Assembly (NCBI GenBank): GCA_964020155.1
Contig: OZ026546.1
Span: 2,137,400 to 2,201,399, forward strand
Direction: 5' to 3'
DNA from: Chondrilla cf. caribensis
Taxonomy: Eukaryota > Porifera > Demospongiae > Chondrillida > Chondrillidae
DNA: 64,000 nucleotides
Shown here one piece after another: positions 11,622-24,060 of the stretch. The notes beneath the pieces are model-generated. The model had not been told where the DNA came from, did no database searches, and worked only from the letters and a program-made list of their open reading frames with translations. Position 1 is the first letter of the stretch. Every line of letters starts with the position of its first letter. A program made the translations under genes and the position numbers.

Positions 11622-12000
11622 GTCAAACAGCAATGCTGAGTGGTACTAACTATGCCAGTGGTAGTGCATGGATTCTGTTTTGGTGATCAACAACTGAAAG
11701 AAGGAACTCCATTCATATCATGTACACATTCAGGATTCACTGGAACAGTTGATGCTCTTAGCATAGCATGGACCTTTGATGGTAATTCAACATTATCTAA
11801 TGAGGCTGCTATAGAGAACATGTTTGCTGGACGTATTGATGCTGTGAACATGGAACCAGTGGAAGGACGACTGAACATTCTCAATGTTACTAATTTGGGA
11901 GTGTCCTCTGTTGCCTGTAGGATTGTAGCACTTGATGGTGGTGGTACCTTCTTAGGACAAACACCACTGTCAGCAACAGCAGATATCTCTGTTGTCAATA
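11622..12000 (+). CDS. Gene A exon 2: Ig-like domain, 4-base frameshift
   Basis: From the acceptor TTCTTAG the phase 1 frame reads [16 protein letters not shown] and reaches TGA, because four bases (GCAT near 11666-11669) are inserted relative to B, C and D. Downstream the Ig sequence is intact in the shifted frame: [21 protein letters not shown] of the core, then [17 protein letters not shown] with the second core cysteine. The donor AATA|GTAAGT is phase 1. AGs at 11657-11658 and 11663-11664 would both put the downstream frame in register if used as acceptors. The exon is 379 nt against 375 in B and C. Confidence 0.75.
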
Positions 12001-13319
12001 GTAAGTGAAATGATGTTTTGAAGGAATGCTGCATGGGAGGAGTAATGATAATAAGAATTATTGTATTTGGTGACACTTATGCAAGTACGCATGTATAAGT
12101 GCATGTATAATAACATTAGAATGTTGATGGGCATTAAATTATTTTCATTATTATATATAAACTTAAGAAAAACATGTTGGTGAAATTCATTTTGTTATCA
12201 TCAGATGTGTAGTATAAGGGGAATATCAAAATAACTGAGACATACTATCCCACTGCAAGAATTAAAGTTAAAGGCTGCAATGATTAAATAGAATTTTGCA
12301 TTGTTGGTTACTGTATGTTGTTCATAGCATCAATCAACCGTTCATAAACTCACCGCCACTTCAAAAGAAATCTCACTTAAACTATAGCTCCACTATTATA
12401 AAATTACACTTTCATTGTTATGTGGATGTCTCATATAGCTACTTAGACAAATACCCAAAGATGATCCTGAAGACATTTTTGATAACAATATTAAGTTTCA
12501 ATAGCTTCAAAAAATCAAAAATAAAAACACTGCTTTGCATGTATAGTCTTTTGGATACCACTATTAGGCTTTCGAAGCACTATTATGATTATTATTACTA
12601 GTTTATGACAGGTTTGCATCATGCAAATCATTCCTACTTACAACCACAAGCTATTTTATACCCGAATGTGAAAGGCCATTGAGCTGGTCATTCCTAGTGT
12701 ATTGCAATTGGCAATTCAGAGTTTTTACATTGTAGCGTTATGATGTCATTCAATTTTATGTACAGCACTATGTCAATTAATCTCATGAAACACATCACCA
12801 TCCTGTAACATATCCCTAGATTAGTTCATGGATAAAGAGAACATTATGTACTGATCACAACCCCAAATAGTGCAATAACAAGATAGGGATGCCCGGAATA
12901 GGCAGATTGTGGGAATGATCAAGATAAGCATATTGAAATGTAACTATTCCAGAACTAAACGCAGCAGGCAGTATATTGTGTCTATTGCATATGCAATTCC
13001 TGCTTTGATACTTTTGTTATAACGGTATGTCTGTTCCAACTTTCTGCCTGCCTTCCTAACACTTTTGTGGAATTTGTATTTCATATGAATATTGTACAAT
13101 TCTCCATCATAATCCCTATATAGAGCTACTAAGTTCTTTCATATACATACGTAATTTGACAATATTATAATGATAATCTTATTTTGCAATCATCTTGATG
13201 AAATCATGTATTCTTTTGAAGTATTGTAGTGGATCACAATTTATGGATATTTCTGTTGGCTACTTCAATCATTTCTTACCCCAACCATCCCTATCTTGTT
13301 TTGTCCATCATTTCTGCAG

Positions 13320-13607
13320 ATGTTCCAGCACCAGGTGTGACCCAGGATACTGCGTCTGACAACAGTATTGACATTGTACTGATGAGACCAAATGGACTAT
13401 GTGAAGGGCTCAGTGACAATCCAATAACCTACGTGATTGAAGTGTTCAGTGATAATGTCCTAATGACAACAAGAAATGTGACTTCCACGGGAGCTACCAC
13501 TGTATCTGATCTCAGCAGTAATACAAGTTATCAAGTGGATGTTCAAGCATTGATAAATGTGGTGAGCCAGAGTTCACCGGCATTATTCAATTTCACAACA
13601 TTGGAAG
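13320..13607 (+). CDS. Gene A exon 3: fibronectin type III domain
   Basis: Acceptor TTTCTGCAG, donor GAAG|GTATGT, phase 1 at both ends, 96 codons. It contains [35 protein letters not shown] and SYQVDVQALINVVSQSS, ending FNFTTLE, the strand pattern of an FN3 domain. Three codons are missing relative to B-D where those read NYTIS. Confidence 0.85.
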
Positions 13608-15475
13608 GTATGTTGTACATTATTATTATGTTGTTGATTATCATGTACTGTATACATGTCCTAAACTACTAAATTTGCGTGTGAGTATTTGTGCTATTCC
13701 ATACATTGTGCTAACTTAAGTAACGCATTCCTAGCTGATGTAGATTAGTTCTAGTAGCTTCTTGTTTAGGTGTCTTTGGTATCTTCAGATGGTGTTGTAT
13801 ATATCCTTCCTTGCCAATAGGGAGATGTGTGTTTGATGTTTTCGTGGAATTTTGGTTTTGAATTGCTTTCAAAATGCTACAAAGCAGATTTTTAAAGAAC
13901 CTCTGAAGGAATGTAAACCCATTTTAACCCCAGAGTTGGTTTCATAGTGCTGTCTGCAATCCGTTCACTAGAACATGTCAGTGGTTGGACAAATTGTACC
14001 CAACACCAGCAACATCATAACATACCCTCCAAATAACATGTTGACTAGCTGTCATGTTCTTTGGTTGGCAGCAAGTGTGATGTGATATCTTTCAAGGATA
14101 TACCACATATACGTTAAATTACCCTAAGATAGGTGTGGTTCCTCACGATATACATATATTTGTGACATTGCATTAGAATAGAAGAAGGACTGCAATCTAT
14201 GGTTGATTGAAGAAATATGTTTTAATATAGATTAAACCTGTTTACACCAAGATACACTTACTTCATATTGCATCATTAACAATGCAAAATTATATGGTAG
14301 AAGCCAAAATAAAGTTCACATTCCATTATGCATCTGAACGCATCTGTGTACCGTTAATTTAATTTGCCTTTGGAAGAACAAGTAATTCGAGTTCAAAAAC
14401 TTGTGGGGCTGCTGCCCCCGCACTTAAATTACTTGGGCATCTTTCTTAGGTTCAGAAGGACATTTGCTGAAGTTAATACGTTTGGCGGAGCTTCAGCGCA
14501 CGAATTCTACCCCAATTTTTGATTGTCGGTGTTTGAAATTGTACAGAGTACAGTATACGAAGCCATTAATTGCCATGAAAACTCTCAATTGTCATGAAAC
14601 TCAATCATATTATATGCAGCAAACATCAAATGAAGTGCTATGGCATTAAATCAGTCAAAAACTAGTGTAAATTGATTGTTCATATATTATTAACATTATT
14701 AAATGTATCACTGAATTCCACCTGTGGTACACACACACTGGAATCCCTTCAGATAGGACAAAAATCCTATGGTGGGTGGTATGTAGTATATGAAGTATGG
14801 TGGGATGGTTGATTTTCTAGAATATCATCATGAGGTTGATAAGCACCCTGAACCTTGTATATATGTACAATATCCAGTAATCCGGCAACCTGTAATACTT
14901 CATGTATATACAATATCATTTGGTGAATGAACTACTATTACCTGAAGAAAGTTGAATAAATTGTTATTCTTGATTTGAGACGTATGTCACTAAAAGTGGT
15001 AACTTCTGTTAGAAGTACACACAGCCATACTAAAAATGTCATCTTACTGTTAGAAAGTAGATAATGTTATATTCTGATGGATGGTTTGCTCATTTGGACT
15101 GCCTATTCATCCATTTCTTGTTTCTACACTTTTTATTGCCATTTAATTGACATCCTTTTTACAGATTTAAAATATGGGCATATATTAAAGGCCTTTGTAT
15201 GTGTAATCTTAAGGCAGTAAAACAATTGCTGTGTACGTTATAGCAAGTTAAATGCTAATTTCAACCCTTTTTAGTCGACACTATCCTCTCAATCAAAAAT
15301 TTCCCAAATTTCAGTGGTAATCATCCAATGATATATCATTGTTACATTCAATGGTGTATTCATAAGAGAATGTCATGACACTAGTACTAAGACTTGTTAC
15401 TTTTCCTTACAATGTCATATAAATGTACATACATATGTGCATATAAATAGTATTTTTTCACAATGTTCACTATTC

Positions 15476-15615
15476 ATGTTGATAAATCCAGCAATAATGC
15501 TGGCACTAATAACTGCTCGCATAATTGTATCAACACTATTGGAGGTTACTTCTGTTTATGTCCTAATGGATACAACTTGCAATTGTCATCTAACAATTTC
15601 ATTTGTGAAAGGAAG
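15476..15615 (+). pseudogene. Gene A degenerate EGF exon
   Basis: Homologous to the intact EGF exon at 32473-32604 of B ([21 protein letters not shown] is clear). The acceptor AG has become TC, the start VDEC has become VDKS, losing the first cysteine, and the donor side is one base short, so it leaves in phase 0. At 140 nt against 132, it is unlikely to be spliced in. Confidence 0.75.
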
Positions 15616-16384
15616 GTGAGTAGCTGTACTGAAAGGCTATTAAAACCATTCTCACATGTGTATGTACAAGATAAAATTAGGATAACACGTATGATGACTA
15701 AAAATTGGCATACATATGCATACTTGAATACCTACATAGATGAAATGGCAGGATCTCAAAAGCACTCTATCTTAGACTTTGTGTGGAGCTGTGGTCCCCC
15801 CCTTGTTGACCAATCTAATCTTCGTCTTTGTGTATGTACTATGTTTTGGTAATCAACTATCTCACTATGTCTCTTATAATATAATATTGTGAATGAAGTA
15901 GTTTCACCCTTAGAAAGTGGAATAAATAGTCATTTTCTACAAGTGTGACAGAAATAGTTAAATTTTCTGTCAGAAATATGTATGACCACAATATTGCTTG
16001 CCACTGTACTGTTATCGGTTGAATCTTGAAGTGCTGTGTGGAGATTGAATACTGGAAGTACAGTATAGTGATTAACTTTCATGTTTTCTCTATAGTCTAA
16101 TAATTATGATATTGTACCACTACTGCAGTTGATATGTAATTTATATGTGCCCTATACTACATTGTGTGATTTGTAATTATGTATGGCCCAGCAGAGTCAG
16201 TGCAAGCATTTTTTTTCATTTAACTCATACTAATGAGTAGTTCTTTATAACTGATCAAACTAACAAGGAAAACTAGAGCAATGTAATCAGTCTCGTTTTT
16301 GTAGCAAATGGAAATTCATAATAATATGCATGTACAATATAAACAATTATTGTTACTAAAGAGTTTCAACTATATTATATTTTA

Positions 16385-17024
16385 TACTGTAGGGCAGAAA
16401 AATTTTATGAGGAGAAATGTTCGCTATTTTCGCAAATGGCTCTAATTCAGGAAATTTTAAACACGAAAATTTGTTTTATGCAAAATATACCCTGAGAGCA
16501 TTTTCGCAATATCGTTTATTCCGGTTGTATTATGTATATAGCGCTAGCATATACACTCTATACTTCAGATTTCGTTTTATTGTAGTGTCTTCTAGAACCG
16601 GTAATCGTACAAATGATAGAGCCATTACATTCTAAACATAGTGCACAGACCCTGGAAATTTTGCAAGGAACATGTCCCACGATGTCATCGTTTCATTTCA
16701 CAGCGACTGCATAATGATTGTTTGCATTGTCGCTCTCGCTCAAACACTGAAGGTCTTCACCAATTGTAGCATCCCTGATTTCCTTATAGATGTGATATTC
16801 CCTCACGGAACTTTGAATCAAAAACATTTCTCCTGCCATAGGATCCTACTGATTGCCAAACTACCACTGTCAAGGTGATCAGCCACTACTGAATATGATG
16901 TCAATGAACAGAGAAAACATGGAAAAACACACAGTCACAGGCAACAAGTCGCGAAATTAAAACCGCGAAATTTCCGTGCAAATTCGTGAAATTTTCTTCT
17001 GTGAAATTTTCCCTCCCTACGGTA
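16385..17024. mobile_element. TIR DNA transposon (non-autonomous) in a gene A intron
   Basis: The ends ACTGTAGGGCAGAAAAATTT and, inverted, ACCGTAGGGAGGGAAAATTT are flanked by TA on both sides. The interior has many (C)GAAATTTT words and no transposase. The orthologous element in B begins near 33.32 kb but has lost its right end. Confidence 0.6.
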
Positions 17025-17799
17025 TTACATGAAAAAATGGCCAATATTGAAATGCGGAAAATTACAAACCAGGCTGGAATTAGAGCATAAAGACGTGAGA
17101 TGTAGCATCCCCGGTGAAGGTCCTCTCGGAAAGATGCCCAAGTAATTCAACTGTGAAGGGTAGCAGCCTCCTCGAATTACTTGTGTACCTTATTATGATT
17201 TCACTGATATACAGTCCTTCCTGTATACAAAGTCTCAATTTTCCGGACACTTAATTATCCAAATGGGAAATGTGAAACAGGTCATGGTAATATAGCAGTG
17301 TGGTATGCTGTGTGGGCAGAGCAAAGTGCAAAGTGTGTTTATATCCTATTATTTGTACACTTTCCTTTGCTTGTAATTGTTATTAAAATTTGTCAATTAC
17401 TTACCTAGCAACTCATTGTTCAGCCATAATATCTCCTGTACGAGAGATTATGCAAACATACCATTTTTTAACATTACCCTTGTAACCAATCAGGCCAAAG
17501 TGACTGTACACTATATCCACTACAGCTCTACCAGAGGTACATTAGTTACTTTCGTATTACATTGCACATGTAAGTCTTGCTGTTGTCAAATTGTAATATT
17601 CTGATTGTCTACTCATCCATCTGTCTGCCTGTCCAAACCATCTCTATCTTGTTACTTCACTATGTACTTTACATTGTGAAAAAGAGGTTTTTAACAGTCT
17701 TTTTGTTTATAGCATTGGCCCAAAAAACCTACACATACTGTTTGTAGGATTAAAACTCCACTGTTGGCAAGAAATCACCATAATGCTATGTGTACAATA

Positions 17800-18545
17800 C
17801 AGGGCTGGCATTTTTAAGTGTCATTCCCACTTTTACTGATAAAATGTATTTCTCAAATTGTTTAAACAAGTCTAATTATGAATAGAAATCTTGCCATTTC
17901 TTCACATAGCTGTATTAATAATTAATATTTAGCTTTACACATGATCCCCTCCTTCCACTCCATCAACACCAAGTGTATAAAAGGGCCAGTTGTATACATG
18001 AGAACATAATATTTGTAAACCCCATGAATATGTAATAATCCACCTTAGGAATGTAGACCCTGAGCAATTTGTTTGGAAGAATTGTTCAGGTATCACTTAC
18101 AAACAAATATATCAATTATTATTATTTTGGGAACATCAAAAAAGCAGCCATGCTGTGTTCATATTCATTTTTTTCTAATTTCATCCGAAGGAATCTGTAC
18201 ATACTAGTTGGAATATGAATATCCATAATTAGCAACAGTTTGCGAAACGTCATGGGCGTATAGCACAGGGCTGCCATATTTTCAGTGTCATTCTCCCATA
18301 ATAGTTATAAAATGTATCTCTTCAATTGTTTAATCAAGCCTAATAATTATAACCGCATCATTTCATTCCATATGGTAAATGTGTTTATGCCTACAGTAAT
18401 AATGATAATATGTAGTTGCTCAACCCTCCTTGCACTTTATTTTTCATCACAATGTATGAAAGAGCCAGTTGTATACAATGAGAGTAAGGTATCGCACCAC
18501 ATGAATATGTAATGATCTAGGTTAGGAATGCAGACAACTGACAAA
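17800..18545. repeat. Two diverged tandem copies of an intron repeat
   Basis: AGGGCTGSCATWTT...AAAATGTAT.TCTYAAATTGTTTAA at about 17.80 kb recurs at about 18.27 kb; both end near CATGAATATGTAATRATC. The second copy is also present inverted at 63.35-64.0 kb. Confidence 0.6.
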
Positions 18546-19049
18546 TTTGCTCAGACAAAATTCGCTGCATACAAACTGCCTATAATATTATGTGTTCGTT
18601 GTATAATAAAATGTGTTGCTACTTTTAATTTACATGATAAATTGTATTGTATTGCATGAAAGGGATGGGTGATTTTGTAACACAAAGGGTTTCAAATGGG
18701 AGTGTAAATCTAAAATAAATGGAAAAGGACGTCATCACCAAATACCAACTCTAATGTGAGGTTCTTTGAAAGCTGTTGGGGACTGCCAAGCAGCCTATAG
18801 CTCCATGTGATAAATTAAACTGAATGGCTTCTTTCAGATTTATCAACTAATATTATCATTCTTAAAGGTATAGCAGAGTATATTCCAATGCATACTTTCT
18901 GGAAAAAAGGGGAATTCACATCTGTTTCAGTATTAATCTTATCCTTTGGTGTACATACGTATATTCATAAACCTTTTATGGACTTAGTCACCTTTTATTT
19001 ATTCAATATTTATGTTATGAAAATGCCTTCACCTTCTCAATCATTACAG

Positions 19050-19136
19050 TAACTGCAGCTTCACCTCCACTTGGAACTCCATCTTCACCTCCATCTCCAT
19101 CTCCAATTGGAACTCCACCTCCCGAACTCCCTATTG
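19050..19136 (+). CDS. Gene A stalk exon (Pro/Ser/Thr-rich)
   Basis: Acceptor CATTACAG, donor TATTG|GTATGT, phase 1 on both sides, 29 codons. It encodes TAASPPLGTPSSPPSPSP and then IGTPPPELP, a proline-rich linker likely O-glycosylated, between the extracellular domains and the membrane. The B copy of this exon carries a stop. Confidence 0.7.
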
Positions 19137-19770
19137 GTATGTTTGTGTTGTACTAAATTACTGCATGTACTTACCATGTCTGACAGCCTGGTTTGGAATG
19201 AATGTGTAATGGACAATAAACTAATGAACTGGAATGAGCAAACCATTCATTTGAATATAACTATCCTATATCAGGATACTGGCCAATCGTGAAATGGCAG
19301 TGTCCTCTGTAGCTCTTCTGTGTGGATAAATTATTCGTGGATGCCTACATGTATCCTGGTGCATGAGTGATATACAAGTTGTTTGAAGAGAAAGGTGTGC
19401 TGTCACAGGTGGTACAGCACAGGTCAGATATATAACAGCACAGGTCACCAGACATGCAAGTTCCATTGTTAGATTAAATTGAGTGAGAACCAGGCAGGAA
19501 ATAGGTAAATACATTTATAACATATGATATTTTATATTGGACTATGATGAAACTCTGTGTAAATTGTATATACCAGGATACAAATTTAGTTGTATCCTAC
19601 CTAGTTGTACTGCAGCACAACTAGATAGTATATAACATTACATAATTATGCAGTTTTGCGGTAAAACTCTTTAGAAACAGTACAGATAGATTATTTATTC
19701 TTCATACTTCCTCTTAACAGTTGAGTTGTACTTTATGTATTATTTGCTATTTTGCATATTCTCCCCGTAG

Positions 19771-19875
19771 TTGCCATTGTGGTGCCGATTGTTGCAGCCA
19801 TCATACTGGTGGTCCTTGTTGTCACTGTCATTGTGGTTGTCATTTGTTGTATGAAGAAAAAGCACAATGTGAAAG
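19771..19875 (+). CDS. Gene A transmembrane exon
   Basis: Acceptor TCTCCCCGTAG, donor AAAG|GTATGT, phase 1 on both sides. About 25 hydrophobic residues ([18 protein letters not shown] onward) are followed by [11 protein letters not shown], a membrane helix with a basic stop-transfer end and a pair of juxtamembrane cysteines that could be acylated. Confidence 0.8.
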
Positions 19876-20846
19876 GTATGTAAAGGTGCTTGGTTATTGC
19901 TTACGGCACACAACAAGATATGTCTACTGGCATCCACAAGAATAGTTGCTCCTAATTGTGGTTATTCTGTGTAATTTGTTCACAGGTGTTTACAGTATAT
20001 GCCTCGTGAACGTCTACATGTAAGCAATGAATTGCAAAGGTTGAAGTTTGATCACTGCCCTGTACACACTATATTACACATGAGGGTACAATAATGAGTA
20101 TATACTCTCATTGTAATAACGTATTTTAACTATTTTTGCATTCCATATAATACATTTATACGAAACAATAGTATGCATATGTGAACCAACTATGACCACA
20201 TTCATCACCATATTTTCCACAATATGTGCAAAGATAGCATCAGCCTTATATCAGATTCAATATCTGATGTAATATTATATGTTCTTGTCTTATTCATACA
20301 ACTCAATAAAATGGTCATCTAAAGTAATACTGGACTGAAATGTACCCAATACCTTTGTTATGTTCTTTGTAATACGTACATTTGATGGCATGCAATTAAG
20401 GCTTCTTTTATGTAAAAAAAATCAACTATTGATGCTAATGACTCGTGTTGCTCTTCACTTTCAAAGTTATACAAATTAATGTTACTAGTGTATGGACCAC
20501 TGAAAGGTAAAATCTTGTCACTGTAATCAGTTAACTGTTAGTGATAACAGGATATTGGTTGGAAGTAATGTTATAATAGTATTAATGTAATAGTACTATC
20601 TGTTCACAGTTAATCCACTAGGAAACATCTGTTAACCAGTAATGTGTTAATCAAATGACCTCACTTGTTACATCTAGAATGAGTTGAAATGTTAGAATTC
20701 ATTCGAACATGAATTCAAACATCATAAGTGTATGTACGTATGTAATACATATTAATAGTGATTTTCACAATTGGCTTGTAATTGTTATGATTCCACAATG
20801 TTGTGTATGTACAAGAAATTAGTGTGTTGTTCTTCTGTGATTATAG

Positions 20847-21064
20847 CTTGTCCTTGTATCAAAAAGAAAGAAAACGAGAAAGGTGGAGATGGAGATGTTA
20901 TCTATGAAGATCCTGAAGAAAATAATAACATTAAAATGCAGTCTTCTCCTGCTTATCAGACTGTGTCTTCAGTGTGTGGTGCTACTAAAGGTGACTATTA
21001 TTATCCTGAGAGAACCGACAGTGTCACAATGGAGCCATCTCCTGCCTATCAGCCTGTGTCTTAG
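20847..21064 (+). CDS. Gene A cytoplasmic tail exon
   Basis: Acceptor GTGATTATAG, phase 1, then 72 codons to TAG. It begins [14 protein letters not shown] and carries [32 protein letters not shown] and [15 protein letters not shown] and YYYP fit the YxxP class bound by Crk-type SH2 domains when phosphorylated; AYQTV and AYQPV fit YxxV/YxxPhi-type signalling or endocytic motifs. There is no kinase or other enzyme domain. Nearly identical to the B tail. Confidence 0.85.
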
Positions 21065-21540
21065 TTTAATTAATGTACCTTGAATTTCAGCGTCATTTGT
21101 TCTTGGAACAATATGCATATGATTCTGTACTTAATTATAACTAATTAGCTAATCATGTATGAGAAATGTCAGATATGTAATCTACATGAAGTATTTTAAG
21201 TTTGAAAAGAAAATAATATTAGTAGTCAGTGATTGGCTGTGATGATTCTTGTGATGTAGCTCATAATGTGGTTTGATTGCAGGCTTGATAAGGGCAGAAC
21301 ACTCATGGTAAACATCATAATCATTACTTTGTGTTTCAACAACTTCACACTGGATATATACCCCCATTTGTGGACAATTCAGCTATATAGTTGCATGGTG
21401 ATGCATATGAATGGTCTCCGAATGAATAACACTGCACAACATTCTGCATGTAGTTTGATGTATGCATGTTGCAGCTTCTATAGTGTTGGAATTATTTAGC
21501 ATCATAAAGGAATATAATATAATCAGTTTCATACAGTGAT

Positions 21541-21546
21541 AATAAA
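21541..21546 (+). terminator. Poly(A) signal candidate, gene A
   Basis: AATAAA about 480 bp after the stop codon; the same position is conserved after the B tail. Confidence 0.5.
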
Positions 21547-22249
21547 ATAAAACATGCCCTGTGGAATAGATCTGTGAAAGCAACCTTCAAATTATAATTA
21601 TGTGGCACAGATTTCCGAACAATATGTAATTGGTCTTCAAACTCCCTATTATTGCATACTTTCTAACAAAGCTTATTATACTGAACTCTGTTGTACAATG
21701 TCATTAATTTTTATTTTCATTGAGGTTTGAAGTAAGCAAGGATATACTCTACTGATAGAAGGCATGCATAGATGGATGCAATATGTGCAAAGAAGCACTA
21801 TCACAACATGTGGATATTACATTGTAGTGTTGCATGGAAAGAGGGAACACATAATTATTGAACCTTGACATACTGGCTGTAGATGCAGCCTAAGACTTCC
21901 AACAAGTTTATCCATTAGTGTATCCATCTCAGTAAGGCTGCAGTGCACATGATAGAATTAGTATACTACATGTATAAATATTCTAAAAAGAACTCATGAT
22001 CATAATGTCAATATGGAGACTTCTACTTATTAATCAGTAAAAGGGGCCTTAACCCCTCACAACAATCATGATTTTGAATGAAAATTAAAAATAAAGTAGA
22101 ACTTTCAATGGGCTAAAATGGTCGATTCTTACTAATATACACTTTATCCTACTATTATTTGGATTTTGTTTGGTTTCCTATACCTAATATCATGCCTTAA
22201 ATGGAAGTTGAAAATAACTGTTTTTCATCGTTTATTTTGTAGGTACAAA

Positions 22250-22451
22250 TACAGTGGAACCTCTCTATAAAGGACACATTGGGACCTGGTAATTTGTCCA
22301 CTGTAGAGAGGTTGTCCACTCTTCAGAGGTAAAAAATGTATTATCACTATAGGAAAATCTATTTTTGGTGCCTTACAGAGTGTCCTTTGTAGGGAGGTAA
22401 TTTCTATGATGTCCTTTATTGGGAGAGTCCTTTAATAGAGGTTCCACTGTA
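22250..22451. mobile_element. TA-flanked MITE (Tc1/mariner-pogo type ends), upstream of B
   Basis: TIRs TACAGTGGAACCTCTCTATA and the inverted GAGGTTCCACTGTA sit at the two ends with TA at both edges, and internal GTCC(T)TTTAT/ATAAAGGACA words are mirrored. No ORF. Nearly identical, at the same relative position, to 37595-37795. Confidence 0.75.
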
Positions 22452-22469
22452 TGCTTAGGTGCAGTGTCT

Positions 22470-22695
22470 CTATAGCACATAGGTATAATAGTGGGCGAAT
22501 TTTAATGAATGTAAGAATAATATGGCTGACGCGTCTTATACCAGTGACTGTGTCCTGGCGGTGGTACGCTAGCGTTAATAACTTATCTATGGTGACACAA
22601 ACGAGTTGAAGTGTTCAAGTTTTAGAATATTTTCAGACAATTCTTAAAAAATCCTTTAATGTGTTATTTCTTCGAGGAGCTCCAGGATATTCAAG
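22470..22695 (+). promoter_or_regulatory. Repeated 5' module of gene B (first copy): probable promoter and 5' exon
   Basis: The block GGCGAATTTTAATGAATGTA...ATGGCTGACGCGTCTTATA...CCAGGATATTCAAG|GTGAGTC recurs before C and D and again at 24.69 kb. It ends at a strong splice donor and lies 4 kb upstream of the B signal-peptide exon. A short upstream ORF starts at ATGGCTGACGCG and ends after 16 codons. Shared position and donor argue for a transcribed 5' untranslated exon; no transcript data are available here. Confidence 0.5.
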
Positions 22696-22844
22696 GTGAG
22701 TCTTCGATGACTAATTCGGATAGGCCTCGTAGACTAAAGAGTAAACTGTTACTGGGTTAAAAGCAGCCCAGTATCCCTATATGTGTGATGTGGTATGCAG
22801 TCAATTTGGCTAATTTTGAACTTGTTCATTAACAGTGGGCTTAT

Positions 22845-23235
22845 CAACTTGAGTCAGAGCAGATGTTTGTGGTATTGATCTACTGTAGGGTATCTGGTAT
22901 AGTATTCCTGTTCTACTTTCTTTGGGGACGGGATTCTTGGGGGTGAACTATAAGTGTTCTTAGGATGTTGATTAGCTTTAAGGTCGCCTTGATCCCTAAG
23001 GGTGAAAGAATTCGTTTAATGGTTTCTGTGGTAGTCTTTACATAGGGGATGGTGATAAAGGTGGTCTTTGATGAGGTGTTGTCTTGTCTGGGTTGGGGAG
23101 TGGGTTTGGGTAGCCATGGATCTTTGATTAAGTACCTGGGGTATCTATTGATCTCCAGGCCCTGGGACTTTCCTTTCTTTTCCATTAAAGGTAATGGATG
23201 TGGAGGGTAGGTTCTGAACTTTGGGGTAGCCAAGG
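22845..23235 (-). pseudogene. Penelope-type reverse-transcriptase C-terminal relic
   Basis: The minus-strand frame shows TTFITIPYVKTTTETIKRIL, SPLGIKATLKLINILRTLIV and HPQESRPQRK, then, in another frame, RTGILYQIPYS. The order (IPYV..(S/T)E.I.RIL, then LR.L...P, then a GVVY.I.C-like word) matches the link between reverse transcriptase and GIY-YIG nuclease in Penelope-like elements. No catalytic RT motifs remain. The same relic follows each 5' module and was evidently duplicated with it. Confidence 0.45.
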
Positions 23236-23746
23236 TTTATACTATGGCTAGCTTGTGGGCACCGTATTTGTATATATAATTAAGTGGGCTTTCTGTACAC
23301 TGTGGTGGATAAAGTCTCGTCAAGTCTACAGGAGATGAGTACATCTACGACTTCATCTTAGTGGTACTAAATACTTAATGTGTAATATATGTACCCTACA
23401 TTGCTGTACTTAAATTGGTATAATAGTCAGTTATGTTTGTATCTTTACACGATGTAATACAGTGTGACATGGTATAGGGTCGAACCTAACCACTTTTTCA
23501 TGACCATGACTCTAAAACTTGAAACCAATGTAACATCATCTGGAGAAGTGCACTTGACAGAATCACAAATGTATTCTTCCTGGTTCCATGTACACCTAGC
23601 CTTATATTATTATATTATCTATCGGACGAGCATTACATACCGGATATCAAAATGAAACAATATAGAGATTTGAAAAAATGAACTAAGTTTGGGTATATGG
23701 GTACATTGCAATTACATATTGTATATAAAGAGAATATAAAATTTAC

Positions 23747-24060
23747 AATAGACTGTTAGTGTAGCTGGTGGATCACATTGATCTATTCTTTCAGTAAAGT
23801 TGATTCTCACTGTACACAGCACCATACTACCATCCAGGACTATCCAGGTAACTGAGGTCAAGGTGAGAGGAGCACCACCATCACTCAGAAAAGCTCCTTC
23901 ACTACCGGCAAAAGAGCGATTGATACCAATGAGTTGAGAATGTACATGCCAGTTGACATATATTGGATGAGAGCCGTTATTTACTGCACAATCAAACATG
24001 ACTGTTTTTATTTCAAGTACCATCTGGCTTTGGTCAAAGTAAAGTTGGTGACAACAGCTA
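23747..24060 (-). CDS. Ig-like domain exon on the minus strand, between genes A and B
   Basis: From an acceptor (CATTCTCATGTTAG) the frame runs through IKTVMFDCAVNNGSHPIYVN, WHVHSQLIG, RSFAGSEGAFLSDGGAPL and TLTSVTWIVLDGSMVLCTV to a phase 1 donor (CTATT|GTAAAT). Cysteine, tryptophan and the second cysteine are spaced as in an Ig-like domain, and the FAG.. L.L.SV...GS.V.C layout parallels the plus-strand Ig exons. The start phase (2) differs from those genes, so the start may be wrong or the exon may belong to another family. No partner exons are seen on this strand. Confidence 0.55.

Larger units (their letters stand above)
10896..21064 (+). pseudogene. Receptor gene A (SP-Ig-FN3-[EGF]-stalk-TM-tail), damaged
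   Basis: Seven exon equivalents are recognisable. Compared with the other copies A has a 4-base insertion that shifts the Ig frame, and an EGF exon that has lost its acceptor AG, its first cysteine and one base at the donor. The FN3, stalk, membrane and tail exons are intact and phase-compatible. Skipping the EGF exon would keep the frame. Two AG dinucleotides just upstream of the Ig insertion could restore frame if used as acceptors. The introns contain a TIR transposon (16.39-17.02 kb), two diverged tandem copies of a repeat (17.8-18.1 and 18.27-18.54 kb) and otherwise unremarkable DNA. Either a decaying pseudogene or a gene with altered splicing; assembly error at the insertion is possible. 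Confidence 0.6.

Noticed and set aside
15463..15852. 129-codon frame running from the A EGF exon into the intron
   Set aside because: The intron part is only accidentally open. In B the matching open stretch is in a different frame relative to the EGF domain.
18285..18512. 75-codon frame also present inverted at 63724-63951
   Set aside because: Both lie in a duplicated intron repeat. The differences between them mostly change amino acids, with no sign of protein constraint.
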